Notes: generated by a model not told the origin, from the letters alone. Positions 1 to 9,659 are shown, counted from the first letter of the stretch. The stretch: 25,200 nt of DNA from Terfezia claveryi (GCA_015179025.1 WHUX01000458.1:1-25200); one strand, 5' to 3'. Numbers and translations are program-made.

Positions 1-401
1 TATTTATTTTTACCGAATTATTTTCCTGCAGTTCAGGGTAATAATTCAATATTCAGGGTAACGCCAAGACTTCAGGGTAACAGCTAATATAGCTAGCATA
101 TATATACATATAGTCAGTATATTAATCTGAGTATAACTATTGAACCGTTAATCGGATTCTTGTGAAACTTGAACCGTAGCTCCCTCAAGGGTCTATGGAC
201 GTTCCATAAGGGTCTTAATCATCTAGGATGATTATAAACCACTCCGAGGTTCATACCCGTTTCATATACTTAACTTTATAGATAAGTATTAGAAATGTTT
301 GCACTACACTGCTAAGAGTGTACCTAGAGACTATATAGATCCTAGGGTCGTTCTATAAGGGCCCAAGTACCTTTAGTAGGGCTGGATGTTACCCCGTGAC
401 A
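1..401 (-). repeat. Partial LTR of the A/B chromovirus family, cut by window edge
   Basis: This is the 5' portion of the same LTR that flanks elements A and B, read on the minus strand. Its terminal TGTCACGGGG lies at the 401 end. The triple TTCAGGGTAA motif (near 31-95) and the block with CTAGGATGATTATAAACCAC match the other LTRs in order. The rest of the LTR, and any attached element, lies to the left of the window, so it could be a solo LTR or the 5' LTR of a third family copy. Its right flank (GATAT) is the start of the minisatellite spacer. Confidence 0.93.
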
Positions 402-404
402 GAT

Positions 405-1190
405 ATATGGGGCAACCAAATATCTAGGCTGATATATAGGGCAAGCGAATATCCAGGCTGACATATAGGGCGAGCGAATATCCTGGCTGACATATTAGGC
501 AAGCGAATATTCAGGCTGACATATAGAGTGACCAAATATCCAGGCTGATATCTAGGTCGAGCAAATATATAGGCTGATATCCAGGGCGAGCGAATATCCA
601 GACTGACATGTAGAGCGAGAGAATATCCAGGCTAACATATAGAGCGAGCGAATATCCAGGCTAACATGTAGAGCGAGCGAATATCCAGGCTAATATATAG
701 AGCGAGCGAATATTCAGGCTGGCATATGGAGTGAGCAAATATCTAGGCTAATATCTAGGGCAAGCGAATATGCAGGCTGATATTCAGGGCGAGCAAATAT
801 CCAGGCTGATATCCATGGCGAGCGAATATCTAGGCTGGCATATAGATCGAGCAAATATCCAGGCTGGCATATAGAGCGAGCAAATATCTAGGCTGATATA
901 GGGGGCTAGCAAATATCTAGGCTGATATCTGGGGCGAGCAAATATCAAGGCTGATATATGGGGCAAGCAAATATCTAGGCTGATATATGGGGTGAGCGAA
1001 TATCCAGGCAGGCATATTGAGCAAGCGAATATCCAGGCTAACATATAGACCGAATGAATATCTAGGCCGATACATAGAGCGAACGAATATCCAGGCTGGT
1101 ATGTAGAATGAGCAAATATACAAGCTGGCATATAGGGCGAGCAAATATCTAGGCTGGCATATAGAGCGAGCAAATATCCATGCTACTGTA
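405..1190. repeat. 29-bp minisatellite, about 27 copies
   Basis: Tandem units approximating GCTGATATATAGGGCGAGCG followed by AATATCCAG. Successive units start, for example, at 631, 660 and 689, exactly 29 bp apart. Units differ by substitutions, mostly C/T and A/G, but length is well kept. Because 29 is not a multiple of 3 the array reads open in several frames on both strands and yields spurious repetitive ORFs. There is no codon structure, start context or domain to support a protein. The array begins directly at the outer edge of the partial LTR. Confidence 0.93.
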
Positions 1191-1304
1191 TGTTTCCTGT
1201 CGCTGTATATTTCCTATCTCTATGCGCTTGTCTCTACAATTGAATTGGCAAGTAGAAAAAGTAATGAGTTTTAACAGAATATAGTACTATAGTGTTTGAA
1301 ACTG
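1191..1304. other. AT-rich spacer, no gene seen
   Basis: Unique-looking sequence between the 29-bp minisatellite and the SINE-like segment. I see no ORF, repeat unit or RNA motif in it. Confidence 0.5.
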
Positions 1305-1560
1305 ACAGTAGGTATAGCGCAGTGGTAAGTTCTTTACTTTATGGTTTATGTTTATTTATTGAGGGCTCGAGTTCGATTCCCAGTGGAGGCAAGAAGTTAA
1401 TTGCCTTAATATCACTGTCGGCGGATCGGGAGCAGGGTTGTCGAGTATCTATTCCTTAATGCTCCAGTTCACTATATCTCCACTAAACCACAAGTCTACA
1501 ACAAGAGCGACCTAAGAAGTAGTGTGATGGTGCTCGTAGTATAGTGAACTGGGATAACTC
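1305..1560 (+). mobile_element. tRNA-derived SINE-like segment with pol III A and B boxes
   Basis: An A-box match TAGCGCAGTGG lies at 1315-1325 and a B-box match GTTCGATTCC at 1371-1380. Their spacing is normal for a tRNA-type internal RNA polymerase III promoter. The D, T and acceptor stems do not pair properly (for example 1308-1314 against 1384-1390), so this is not a functional tRNA. A tRNA-unrelated body follows, ending in a perfect 13-bp inverted repeat, CCAGTTCACTATA at 1464-1476 and its complement at 1540-1552. A tRNA-like head plus an unrelated body is the architecture of a SINE. I could not establish target duplications or a 3' tail, so the outer limits are approximate. A decayed tRNA pseudogene is the alternative. 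Confidence 0.5.
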
Positions 1561-1574
1561 GTTTTGCCTTTTGA

Positions 1575-1945
1575 CATAAGATTCTAGACTGATTTCCTCG
1601 CTCGATTGTATGCCAGTGGTGATTTCCTTGCTCAATTCTCTACTGATTTCCTCTGTCAATTCTAGGCTGATTTGCTTGTTTAATTCTATGCTGGTTTGCT
1701 AACTCATTTTCTCGCTGATTTACTCGCTCATTTTCTCACTGATTTGCTCGCTCGATTGTAGGCTGATTTCCTCGCTAGATTTGGTGATATCCTTGCTCAA
1801 TTCTCTGCTGATTTCCTCGCTCAATTCTAGGCTGATTTCCTCGCTCGATTCTAGGCTAATTTACTTGCTTGATTCTAGTCTGATTTGCTCGCTCGATTCT
1901 AGGCTGATTTGCTAGGCTGATTTGCTTCCTCAATTCTAGCGGATA
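1575..1945. repeat. Degenerate 24-bp minisatellite
   Basis: Repeats approximate GATTTCCTCGCTCGATTCTA followed by GGCT, a 24-bp unit that is clearest at about 1805-1925. The 5' half is degenerate, with shortened units and altered words such as CTCATTTTCTCGCTGATT. The words AGGCTGAT and GCTCGCTC are shared, directly or as reverse complement, with the 29-bp array at 405-1190. No protein is supported. Confidence 0.8.
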
Positions 1946-2554
1946 TCTAGGCTAATATGAACAGTGAATTGCAGGCTCATATAGACGGTAAATCTAGGAT
2001 TCTAGGGACATGGATGTGAAGGCTGGTACAGATGGGGGTTTTGGAGTACAGCATGTTAGATAGCCTTATTAGATAATCATGAGAATAAAATGGATTATTT
2101 TAAAATGCATATAATGCAGGTGAACTACAAGAACAAGCGCGGCTATGCTGGGAGACTATTTATATTGGAGTTTGGAATGGCATGGTAACTGTGTAGAGGG
2201 TAAAGGTTAAGGTAGACATGAATCTAGGAATATAGCATCAAATGATTTACGTTAGTTAGGCCAAATGCATAAGGAAATATAAGAAGATATGAATATTTAT
2301 GCCATCCCAGAACGGCCTGAGTAATTTTACAATCTCGCAACGGCTTGTTCCATACCGGTATAGGGAGCCATACCGGTATGGCCCGAGCAATACTGGAAAG
2401 GCCCGGTCCATACGGGTATGGCCTGGAATCCCGGAACAGATCAGAACATATATATACATGGATATTATACATTCGTAGCTTAAATATATGCATGCAAATC
2501 AAGCATTTGTAGCTTATATATATACATGGAGTTCGTGCATTCGAGACTAGTATG
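1946..2554. other. Gene-less spacer with palindromic CCATACCGGTATGG motifs
   Basis: No credible gene. Three related sites occur: imperfect CCATACCGGTATAG at 2350-2363, the perfect 14-bp palindrome CCATACCGGTATGG at 2368-2381, and CCATACGGGTATGG at 2408-2421. A short direct repeat (ATTCGTAGCTTA at 2471-2482, ATTTGTAGCTTA at 2505-2516) lies in an AT-rich tract just before element A. Short overlapping ORFs here are minus-strand readings of these repeats. Confidence 0.6.
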
Positions 2555-2875
2555 TGTCACGAGGTTACATCCAGCCCTACTAAAGGTACTTGGGCCCTTA
2601 TAGAAAGACCCTAGAATCTACATGAACTCTAGGTACACTCTTAGCAGTATGTTGCAAATGTTTCTAATACTTATCTATAGAGTTAAGTATATGAAACGGG
2701 TATGAACCTCGGAGTGGTTTATAATCATCCTAGATGTTTAAGACCCTTATGGAACGTCCATAGACCCATGAGGGAGCTTCGGTCCAAGTTTCATAAGAAT
2801 TTGATTAACAGTTCAATAGTTATACTCAAATTAATATGCTGACTATATACATATATATGCTAGCTATATCAGCTG

Positions 2876-2924
2876 TTACCCTGAAGTCTTGGCGTTACCC
2901 TGAATATTGAATTTTTACCCTGAA
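2876..2924 (+). promoter_or_regulatory. Three phased TTACCCTGAA boxes in the LTR
   Basis: TTACCCTGAA occurs at 2876-2885, 2895-2904 and 2915-2924, at 19- and 20-bp intervals, close to two helical turns. The same triplet, with the same order and spacing, is present in the other family LTRs, including the minus-strand copies where it reads TTCAGGGTAA. Conservation while surrounding bases drift suggests a protein binding site. The factor is unknown. Confidence 0.5.
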
Positions 2925-3714
2925 CTGCAGGAAAATAATTCGGTAAAAATTAATAAAAAAATGAAGCCATGAGGGCGCACTTCAGACCAAAGTGCATCCG
3001 GTGACACTATAAGGGAGTGCGCTCAAGACAGAGGCCAAAGTTAGGGCCAAAACATAAAGTTGTCCGAATTTAATGTTTTAAGGTTCTATCTAGGCCTACT
3101 CTTCGTTCTCATTCCATTTCTGCAATCCATTTTATGATCGGAGTTAAAACTCAGGGAGATATAAGACTTTTCATATAGTCATATAAGTCCATGAGGAGGT
3201 TTACTTATTATTGGTAATAACTCCATGAATAATTTGTGTATTGAGATAAACTAAGATTCTATAATCTTCTATGTGTTGATACCTTTCTAATGGTAATCTA
3301 CTTGTGACCCACAGTTCTCTATTCATAGAGTTATGTGCAGTTGAAAATTATTTTCAATGGACACTAGACACTATTAAGTGAATATTGCTGGAAACATAAT
3401 TGGATACCTTCGGATATTGTCGAATGGTAATTCAATAGTATCAGGGATTGGTAACGTATCTGAAATTGAATTTAGTTGTCTCGGATAAGAATTCTTTAAT
3501 GGGATAAGTGAGCTATAAGCGAAGTACGTATGACATGCAGACATGAGAATATTTTCTACGTTTAGGTTAGTAACCTGTGACAACGAGTGCAGATAGCAAC
3601 TGCATTAACAAAGGTGTGGATGGCATAACACTTAGGAAGAAATTCCAAGGTGACAGGTAGGCCCGTGTTTTATAAAATATTTTTATCATAAGAATATCTA
3701 TGTACACTACGGGA

Positions 3715-3722
3715 TATAAATA
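3715..3722 (+). promoter_or_regulatory. TATA box of 5' LTR promoter
   Basis: TATAAATA lies about 300 bp before the LTR end. It is kept at the same relative position in the 3' LTR of A and both LTRs of B, which suggests transcription starts a few tens of bases downstream and the R region covers the rest of the LTR. Confidence 0.5.
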
Positions 3723-4068
3723 GTGCAAGTAGTTCCAGTTGAATATATTCTACCACCAGTGAGTATTCGAAAGCAAGAGCACCTTGAGTACACGAAGCTT
3801 ACAAAGTTCTAAGTCTTGAGTTAACTTTACGTTCAAGCGACATAGGATTTATTTTGTGTTGCAAAATAAGATCTGTCGTGAGGAACTACTGTTGGACTAA
3901 ACTTTACTGCTATAGGATTGATATTCTGTGTTGTGGAATAGATATCATTGCGGCAGGAAATTACAGCCATCCTAATAGTTGTAAGAGCACTATCTGTCAA
4001 TAGAGCCCCCATGACATTACTTTGTAGGCAGTGATTCTCGTTATCATCTGCTATTATATACTCTAATC

Positions 4069-6164
4069 ATGTCTAGTTCACAGACACCAAGAGGGCCTCA
4101 CCAGCCCTACCAACCCCTAACATTCCCAGATGTCACACCCCGTGCCATCACACAAAGACTACACAATCTTCAACAATCAGATACAGATATACAAGATGAT
4201 CTCATTGATATACCAATGGAGGATATTCTATCCTATGGGATAGAATCCTCAAGACACTCCATATATAGTCCAGATGAACTACAATCATTCCCGCCTGGAT
4301 TAATTGATCGATTTGGCCTACCTTCCCGAAGACCACCATGACAAACAAATAGCAATGCCTCTTCGCAACGCCATCCTGCACAACCCCCACTACGTCCAAT
4401 TCGACCCCCTCGTACAGGACTAAACTAACAAGAATATGACGAATTATTGGCTAGAATAGTTTGTAATGGAGCTACAGAATTTGAAAGGCAACGAGCCGAG
4501 ATTCTGAACCTTACGGAAGGTTTAAATGCTTAGGCTAGTTTCCTGAAACAAGCATAAGAAGCTCACACTATTGTATTCAATGGTGCTAAAGCCACTTATG
4601 AGGATTTAAAGTTACTGCGACAGCAGGTAACTGAGGAAGTAGCAGCCTTAAAGGAATATACTAATGGGCAAGAAGACGCAGTTAAAAGGCTAACAGGTTC
4701 CATTAAGGAAACTTTAGAAATCCAATGGCAAGAGCTGACAAAGAAGCTCAAGGAGGATACTGAGGCAATAATTGATGTAGCTAAGGTAGAGTTCGATGGT
4801 ATTAAAGTAGATATTGGCAAGCTCAATGATTGGGCGCCAAAAGCGATCAAACAAGAGCAAGATGATCACATTCATAGTTGCGAGACTAATAAGGAATCAG
4901 TAGAAGAACTCTCCCACCGAATTCAAATACACAAACGAAAGCTCAAAGACCTACAAGAGCAACCACTTGGCCAACAGCGCCCACCAAAACCTACTCGATC
5001 AATTGATAATGATATTGAGGATTTCATCATCCGTGGTACTCAGATAGGTCCTGTACCACCTTCTACACCTCTACCACCTCCACCTCCAGTTCAGAAAACT
5101 CGAGTTGCTTCTGACAAGAAAGAACCCCGAAACCTTCTCCTACTTCCGAAGTTCGATGGAACTTCAAGCAAGCTGCAAGAATTCCTAATGAAGGTAGACC
5201 ATACTTTTGAACGCATGCCGCTAACATACTCTACTCATAGCGATAAAATTCTGTTCGTAGTGGATCTACTTACAGGAGGTGCGAGCACTTGGTATTACAT
5301 AAACCAACACAAGCGCACACCAGATGCCAACTCCGGATGGGTTGAATGGGACATGTTTAATGTCTTTAAACGTGAATTCATAAACGCACACCAGAACCAG
5401 CATAAGAAGCGGGATGCAAAGGTCTCCCTTCAGAGGGAGTTCCAGAAAAAAGGTAAGTTGATGAAAGATTTCATCGCTCGTGTCAGGGTTTATCAGTTAG
5501 TAGCAGAACTATTATAGGAACAGCTCTAGGAGTACCTGATTAGTACAATTCAGCCTGAGACTCGGGCCCATATGGTCCGAGTCAGTACTGACAAAGACAT
5601 TTTAGATAAAGTACCTACTAGTACAGAAATGTGCTTCCAGGCTATCGCAAATGCCGGGTCTCAGGTTGAGTATGAGAAGGTTAGGGAGGCACATGCACAA
5701 AGCCAGTTCCGTCAAAAAGAACAAGCTGTTGGTGTGAAAAAGGAGGTATCCAATACCCCTAAGACTACCGAAAAGAAATCTGACAATCTCAAAGATCGGA
5801 TTACCAAATCAAACAGAAGGCAAAAACCAAGCTCGATGCTAAATCCAAGTCCAAGTCCGATACTTCTTTCAAAAAGGAAAAAGAGCCTGGTCAAGACAAA
5901 GTCACATACGCAATGCGACAGGCTCGGAAAAAGGATGGACAGTGCATCAAGTGTGGGGACAAAACTCACATGATGAGTGACTGTTCAATCAGTTGGAAGG
6001 TTACGGATAAGTCAAAGGTAAAGGGAAAAGGAAAGGGAAAAGAGGAGGCAAAGAAAGTGGCCACAGTGTCTGCTGGAGCGGCTGTAGTAGTGCCACTTGA
6101 GGTTCGGTTTGGGCATATTGTTAGCGAGGATGAGTTGGATTATGGGGAAAATTCGGACTATTAG
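4069..6164 (+). pseudogene. gag: gag of element A (structural/nucleocapsid protein), broken
   Basis: The start ATG at 4069 (MSSSQTP) lies 52 nt after the 5' LTR. The N-terminal part is charged and helical. It is followed by a proline-rich stretch near 5050-5095 and the typical retrotransposon gag core at about 5145-5560 (words such as LPKFDGTSSKL and LLTGGASTWYY). The C-terminus carries a CX2CX4HX4C zinc knuckle, CIKCGDKTHMMSDC, at 5943-5984, the RNA-binding nucleocapsid motif, then a lysine-rich tail. The frame is interrupted by TGA at 4339, TAG at 5515 and 5527, others between, and a 1-base deletion near 5812 relative to B. The terminal TAG at 6162-6164 is also present in B. Confidence 0.85.
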
Positions 6165-7112
6165 GGATGCGGGCTATCTAGTATGTCTGGTCAGATAGTC
6201 TCGCAGGATTGGTTTTCTATTTATGTTATAAGGAATGGCATCTCTATTGGCAGTTGGAAGGAGGAACAAGAAGGGGAACTGATGGATATTGACCCTATTT
6301 TGATTAGTTCTGTTTCTCATAATTTATCTTCTTCTGTTATTTCTTCTCTTTCTTTATCAAATAAATAAAATGCAAAAAAAGGTACAAAAGCTGATTATGA
6401 GGTGGCTCCTCATATTGGCGCACTCGAAAAAAGACCACGAAAGGTAGCGGTGCCGGATATTTCATTAGATGGAATTAAGGATCTCTCTTTGGCAGGAAAA
6501 TCGGGTGCGAAGGTATTGAAGTGCGAAGGACTGAAATTTCTTATCTCTGTTAAGTTATCTTGGATGTACGAAGGAAATAAATGCGAAATTTCTATTAATA
6601 CTTTAATTGATACTGGTACAGAAGCCACGATTTTTGATTCTTCTTTCATTAAACAGATAATGCTGCCTTTGGTTATGAGGGAGAAAAGACTGAGATTAGA
6701 GAGCGCTGACGGCTCAATTCTTAAGAGGTCTAGCATAGTGCAGGTTCAGAACAGGCAAATTGAGGTCCCAGATGCAAGATCGGGACGAAACAAAACTCTT
6801 GACCTAGTAACTGAGGTTGCGTGCCTCGAACCAGGTCTACCACTCATTTTGGGGATGGATTGGATCAAAGCCAATTGTGATAAGCTACGTGTCACTACTC
6901 CCTATGGATTCAAGCTAAAAAGAGCATTGGAAATTGAGGAGGTTACTAATTTCGCTGACTTTGACGAAGTACTTGTAGAGACTCAATATGTCGGATTAAT
7001 TGAAATAGGGGAATGGGATTATCAGAGGTTTGCTAATGGAGATGTTCGCAAGGTTATGAAAATAACAGTGACTGAAAATATCCATGAACTTGGTGATCGA
7101 TTACCAATATAG
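6165..7112 (+). pseudogene. pol of element A, N-terminal part: aspartic protease
   Basis: The frame continues directly from gag past the shared TAG. The segment beginning near 6402 contains the retropepsin-like active site LIDTGTEATIFDSS, with the catalytic Asp-Thr-Gly at 6609-6617, and the later hydrophobic LILGMDWI near 6845-6865, the usual second protease landmark before the reverse transcriptase. This protease would cut the gag-pol polyprotein inside the particle. Damage consists of a 3-bp insertion creating TAA at 6366-6368 and TAG at 7110-7112 where B has CAG. The catalytic triad itself is intact. Confidence 0.85.
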
Positions 7113-7437
7113 TACAGGGATTTTGTAAAAATCTTTGGAAAGGAGTTGCAATCTGCCCTGCCCACGCACGGTCTACAAGACATGACAATTGAGTTAGAAG
7201 AAGGAAAGAGTCCCCCATTAGGAAAACTATACCCCCTCTCCCCTGATGAATTGAAGCTTCTCAAAGAATACCTAGATGAGATGCTCCGAACCGGCAAGAT
7301 AAGACCGAGCAAAAGCAGTGCTGGCGGTCCTATATTCTTCACCAAACAGCCAAATGGCAAGCTCAGAATAGTCGTAGACTATAGAGGACTCAATGCCATA
7401 ACCAAAAAAGACAAGTATCCCCTACCACTTATGACTA

Positions 7438-7450
7438 CATCAGCAAGAAA
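7438..7450 (+). repeat. Left terminal inverted repeat of the insertion
   Basis: CATCAGCAAGAAA, perfectly complementary to 9966-9978 and preceded by the TA target duplication. Confidence 0.92.
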
Positions 7451-7456
7451 AAAGTG

Positions 7457-7534
7457 GCGTCCGGACGCACCGCCCAGCGTCCGGACGCCTGAGCTCGCGC
7501 GTGTGCGTCCTGTGCGTCCTGTGCGTCTGGACGC
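7457..7534. repeat. Left subterminal GCGTCCGGACGC palindromes and TGTGCGTCC array
   Basis: Two perfect 12-bp palindromes GCGTCCGGACGC lie at 7457-7468 and 7477-7488, with a third close copy at 7667-7678. Three 9-bp TGTGCGTCC-like units follow (about 7501-7530) and run into CTGGACGC. The same TGTGCGTCC array occurs in direct orientation at the other end of the insertion. Such subterminal repeats are usually transposase binding sites. Confidence 0.75.
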
Positions 7535-7649
7535 TGGCTGCGTTGCAACACAATCAGGACGCCTGGCTGAGTTGCAACACAATCTGGACGCCCGGCTGAG
7601 TTGCAATACAATCTGGACGCCCGGCTGAGTTGCAACACAATCTGGACAC
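7534..7649. repeat. 29-bp tandem repeat, four copies
   Basis: Four 29-bp units start at 7534, 7563, 7592 and 7621, of the form CTGGCTGAGTTGCAACACAA followed by TCTGGACGC. They differ at a few positions only. This array is unrelated in sequence to the 29-bp minisatellite at 405-1190. Confidence 0.88.
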
Positions 7650-7790
7650 CATTGGGGCAACCAAAGCCGTCCGGACGCTGGTTGGCATATTTCAATCTCT
7701 GGATATTAGAGTTCCTTCCCTTGGCATCATCATATTGTTAACGCTATGGTTACAATGCACCCGCTTGTATGTACGACGCTCTAATACCAG

Positions 7791-8675
7791 CCAGGTGCGT
7801 AGCCATTGTATATTCATGCAGCGGAAATATCCATTGTATTCGCTAATAATTATATAAACAGAAGTATTGAGTAATAGATATATATATAGAACAAGTACTC
7901 GCTGCTTCAATCGCTCTAACACTCGCTCTAACACTCGCTCTAACACTCGCTCTAATACTCGCTCCAATACTCGCTCTAATACTCGCTCTAATACTTGCTC
8001 CAATTCTCGCTCTAATACCCGCTCCAATACTCGCTCTAATACTTGCCCTAATACTCGCTCCAATACTCGCTCTCATACTCGCTCTAATACTCGCCATAAT
8101 GTGCTGGGATATAGAGCGAAGGGAAAATGCGCGGGGAAGGGAGGTATATATGCAGGAAAACCATAGTTGCCAAGGCCGACTGCTAAGGCCGACAATTTAG
8201 ACTTTCCGAAGACAATGAGACAAGGGATAACAAGAGAAGTGGCATGACAGTGACCAATGGCGCTCAGCCCCCTTTCGCCTGCGGGTGCCGTACTATTCAA
8301 TGCCTGGCCTGGTAATAGTCATATTGGGCAATCGTAGTCGTGGTATTGAGATATGTGCAGAGTTCACGCTTTGTGATATGTTTCGTAGGAATTCATGCAT
8401 TCGCGGGCATATATATATATATATATGCGAGAAACTCGTCCTTTTGGAGACATAGAGCAATGCATGCATTCGTGGGCATATATATATATATATGTGCGAG
8501 AAACTCGTGCTTTTGGAGACTCATATAGATATGTGAGAGAAACTCGTGCTTTTGGAGACTTATATATATATATGTCAGAAACTCATGCTTTTGGAGACAT
8601 AGAGAAATGCATGCATTCGCGTGCATATATATATATATGTACGAGAAACTCGTGCTTTTGGAGATATATATATAT
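7791..8675 (+). repeat. Left arm of the long imperfect palindrome (foldback core)
   Basis: This arm pairs with about 8703-9565. Matching blocks in mirrored order are CCAGGTGCGTAGCCA (7789 on) with TGGCTACGTACCTGG (9549 on), the segment around ATCCATTGTATTCGCTAATA, the 12-bp array at 7909-8100, a near-identical block of about 240 bp at 8101-8345, and several AT hairpin modules to the centre. Weaker similarity may extend outward to about 7740. Confidence 0.85.
7909..8100. repeat. 12-bp minisatellite ACTCGCTCTAAT, about 16 copies
   Basis: Units are ACTCGCTCTAAT or ACTCGCTCCAAT. Since 12 is a multiple of 3, all frames are open and give spurious SNTR- or VLER-repeat proteins. The mirrored array is at 9241-9432. 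Confidence 0.93.
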
Positions 8676-8975
8676 AAGCCCGCGAATGCATGGATTCCTC
8701 GCATATATATATATATATATCTCCACAAGTATGAGTTTCTCGCACATATATATATAAGTCTCCAAAAGCACGAGTTTCTTACATATATATATATATATGC
8801 CCGCGAATGCATGCATTGCTCTATGTCTCCAAAAGCACGAGTTTCTCGCACATATATTTATATATGCCCGCGAATGCATGCATTGCTCTATGTTTTCAAA
8901 AGCACGAGTTTCTCGCATATATATATATATATGCCCGCGAATGCATGAATTCCTACGAAACATAACACAAAGCGT
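8395..8975. repeat. AT-rich hairpin modules around the palindrome centre
   Basis: Repeated modules of about 40-70 bp carry the words GAGAAACTCGTGCTTTTGGA, CATAGAGCAATGCATGCATT and CGCGGGCATATATATATAT. They are in forward orientation left of about 8676 and in reverse orientation right of about 8702. The unpaired centre (8676-8702) carries one more GCGAATGCATGGATTC copy. The repetitive ORFs on both strands are by-products of these modules. Confidence 0.85.
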
Positions 8976-9565
8976 GAACTCCGCATATATCTCAATACCG
9001 CGACTACGATTGCCCAATATGACTATTACCAGGCCAGGCATTGAATAGTACGGCACCCTCGGGCGAAAGGGGGCTGAGCGCCATTGGTCACTGTCATGCC
9101 ACTTCTCTTGTTATCCCTTATCTCATTGTTTTCGGAAAGTCTAAATTGTCAGCCTTAGCAGTCGGCCTTGGCAACCATGGTTTTCCTGTATATATACCTC
9201 CCTTCCCCGCGCATTTTCCCTTCGCTCTATATCCCAGCACATTATGGTGAGTATTAGAGCGAGTATGAGAGCGAGTATTGGAGCGAGTATTTGGGCAAGT
9301 ATTAGAGTGTGAATTGGAGCGAGTATTAGAGCGAGAATTGGAGCGAGTATTAGAGCGAGTATTGGAGCGAGTATTAGAGCGAGAATTGGAGCGAGTATTA
9401 GAGCGGGTATTGTAGCAAGTGTTAGAGCGATTGAAGCAGCGAGTGCATGTTCTATATATATTTCTATTACTCAATACTTCTGTGTATATAATTATTAGCG
9501 AATACAATGGATATTTCATCTACCTGCATATTCAATGGCTGCAATAGTGGCTACGTACCTGGCTG
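8703..9565 (-). repeat. Right arm of the long imperfect palindrome (foldback core)
   Basis: Reverse complement of 7791-8675, containing the mirrored AT modules, the block of about 240 bp at 9000-9245, the mirrored 12-bp array at 9241-9432 and the segment ending TGGCTACGTACCTGGCTG. A short local inverted repeat just outside it (CAACGCTA at 9613-9620 with TAGCGTTG at 9633-9640) has no full counterpart on the left. Confidence 0.85.
9241..9432. repeat. 12-bp minisatellite AGTATTAGAGCG, mirror of 7909-8100
   Basis: Units of AGTATTAGAGCG or AGTATTGGAGCG, the reverse complement of the left-arm array. Copy-level differences from the left array show the arms have drifted or exchanged units since formation. 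Confidence 0.92.
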
Positions 9566-9659
9566 TCGGGGTATGCATTGTAGAAGAGAGTGATAGTGGG
9601 CAATCCGTTGACAACGCTAGCGGTATAACCTATAGCGTTGGGGACGAGCAGCCCGTTCC

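Larger units (their letters stand above)
2555..4016 (+). repeat. 5' LTR of element A
   Basis: The LTR runs from TGTCACGAGG to CCCCCATGACA, about 1.46 kb. Intact family members have perfect inverted termini TGTCACGGGG and CCCCGTGACA, and here both ends carry substitutions. Internal landmarks shared with all family LTRs are three TTACCCTGAA boxes (2876-2924), a GC-rich stem-loop near 2974-2997, and a TATA box at 3715-3722. Confidence 0.95.

Noticed and set aside
784..1173. Minus-strand ORFs of 129 and 75 codons in the 29-bp array
   Set aside because: They only translate the minisatellite in shifting registers; no domain, start context or composition of a real protein.
1308..1390. Functional tRNA gene
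   Set aside because: A and B boxes are present but the acceptor, D and T stems do not pair.
405..1945. CRISPR-like regular repeats
   Set aside because: Units are directly abutting tandem repeats with no unique spacers, in a eukaryotic context.
2876..2924. Telomere-like repeats (TTACCC)
   Set aside because: The word is TTACCCTGAA at spaced intervals inside an LTR, not tandem CCCTAA.
7692..8166. ORFs with SNTR or VLER four-residue repeats on both strands
   Set aside because: A 12-bp tandem repeat leaves all frames open; both strands give equally long repetitive peptides.
8073..8300. ORF beginning MNSTAP, present in both palindrome arms
   Set aside because: Its duplication is explained by the arm repeat; no motif or family recognised and it ends in the 12-bp array.
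8393..9056. ORFs of up to 157 codons rich in YIYIYM
   Set aside because: Produced by TATATA tracts and hairpin modules of the palindrome centre; mirrored on both strands.
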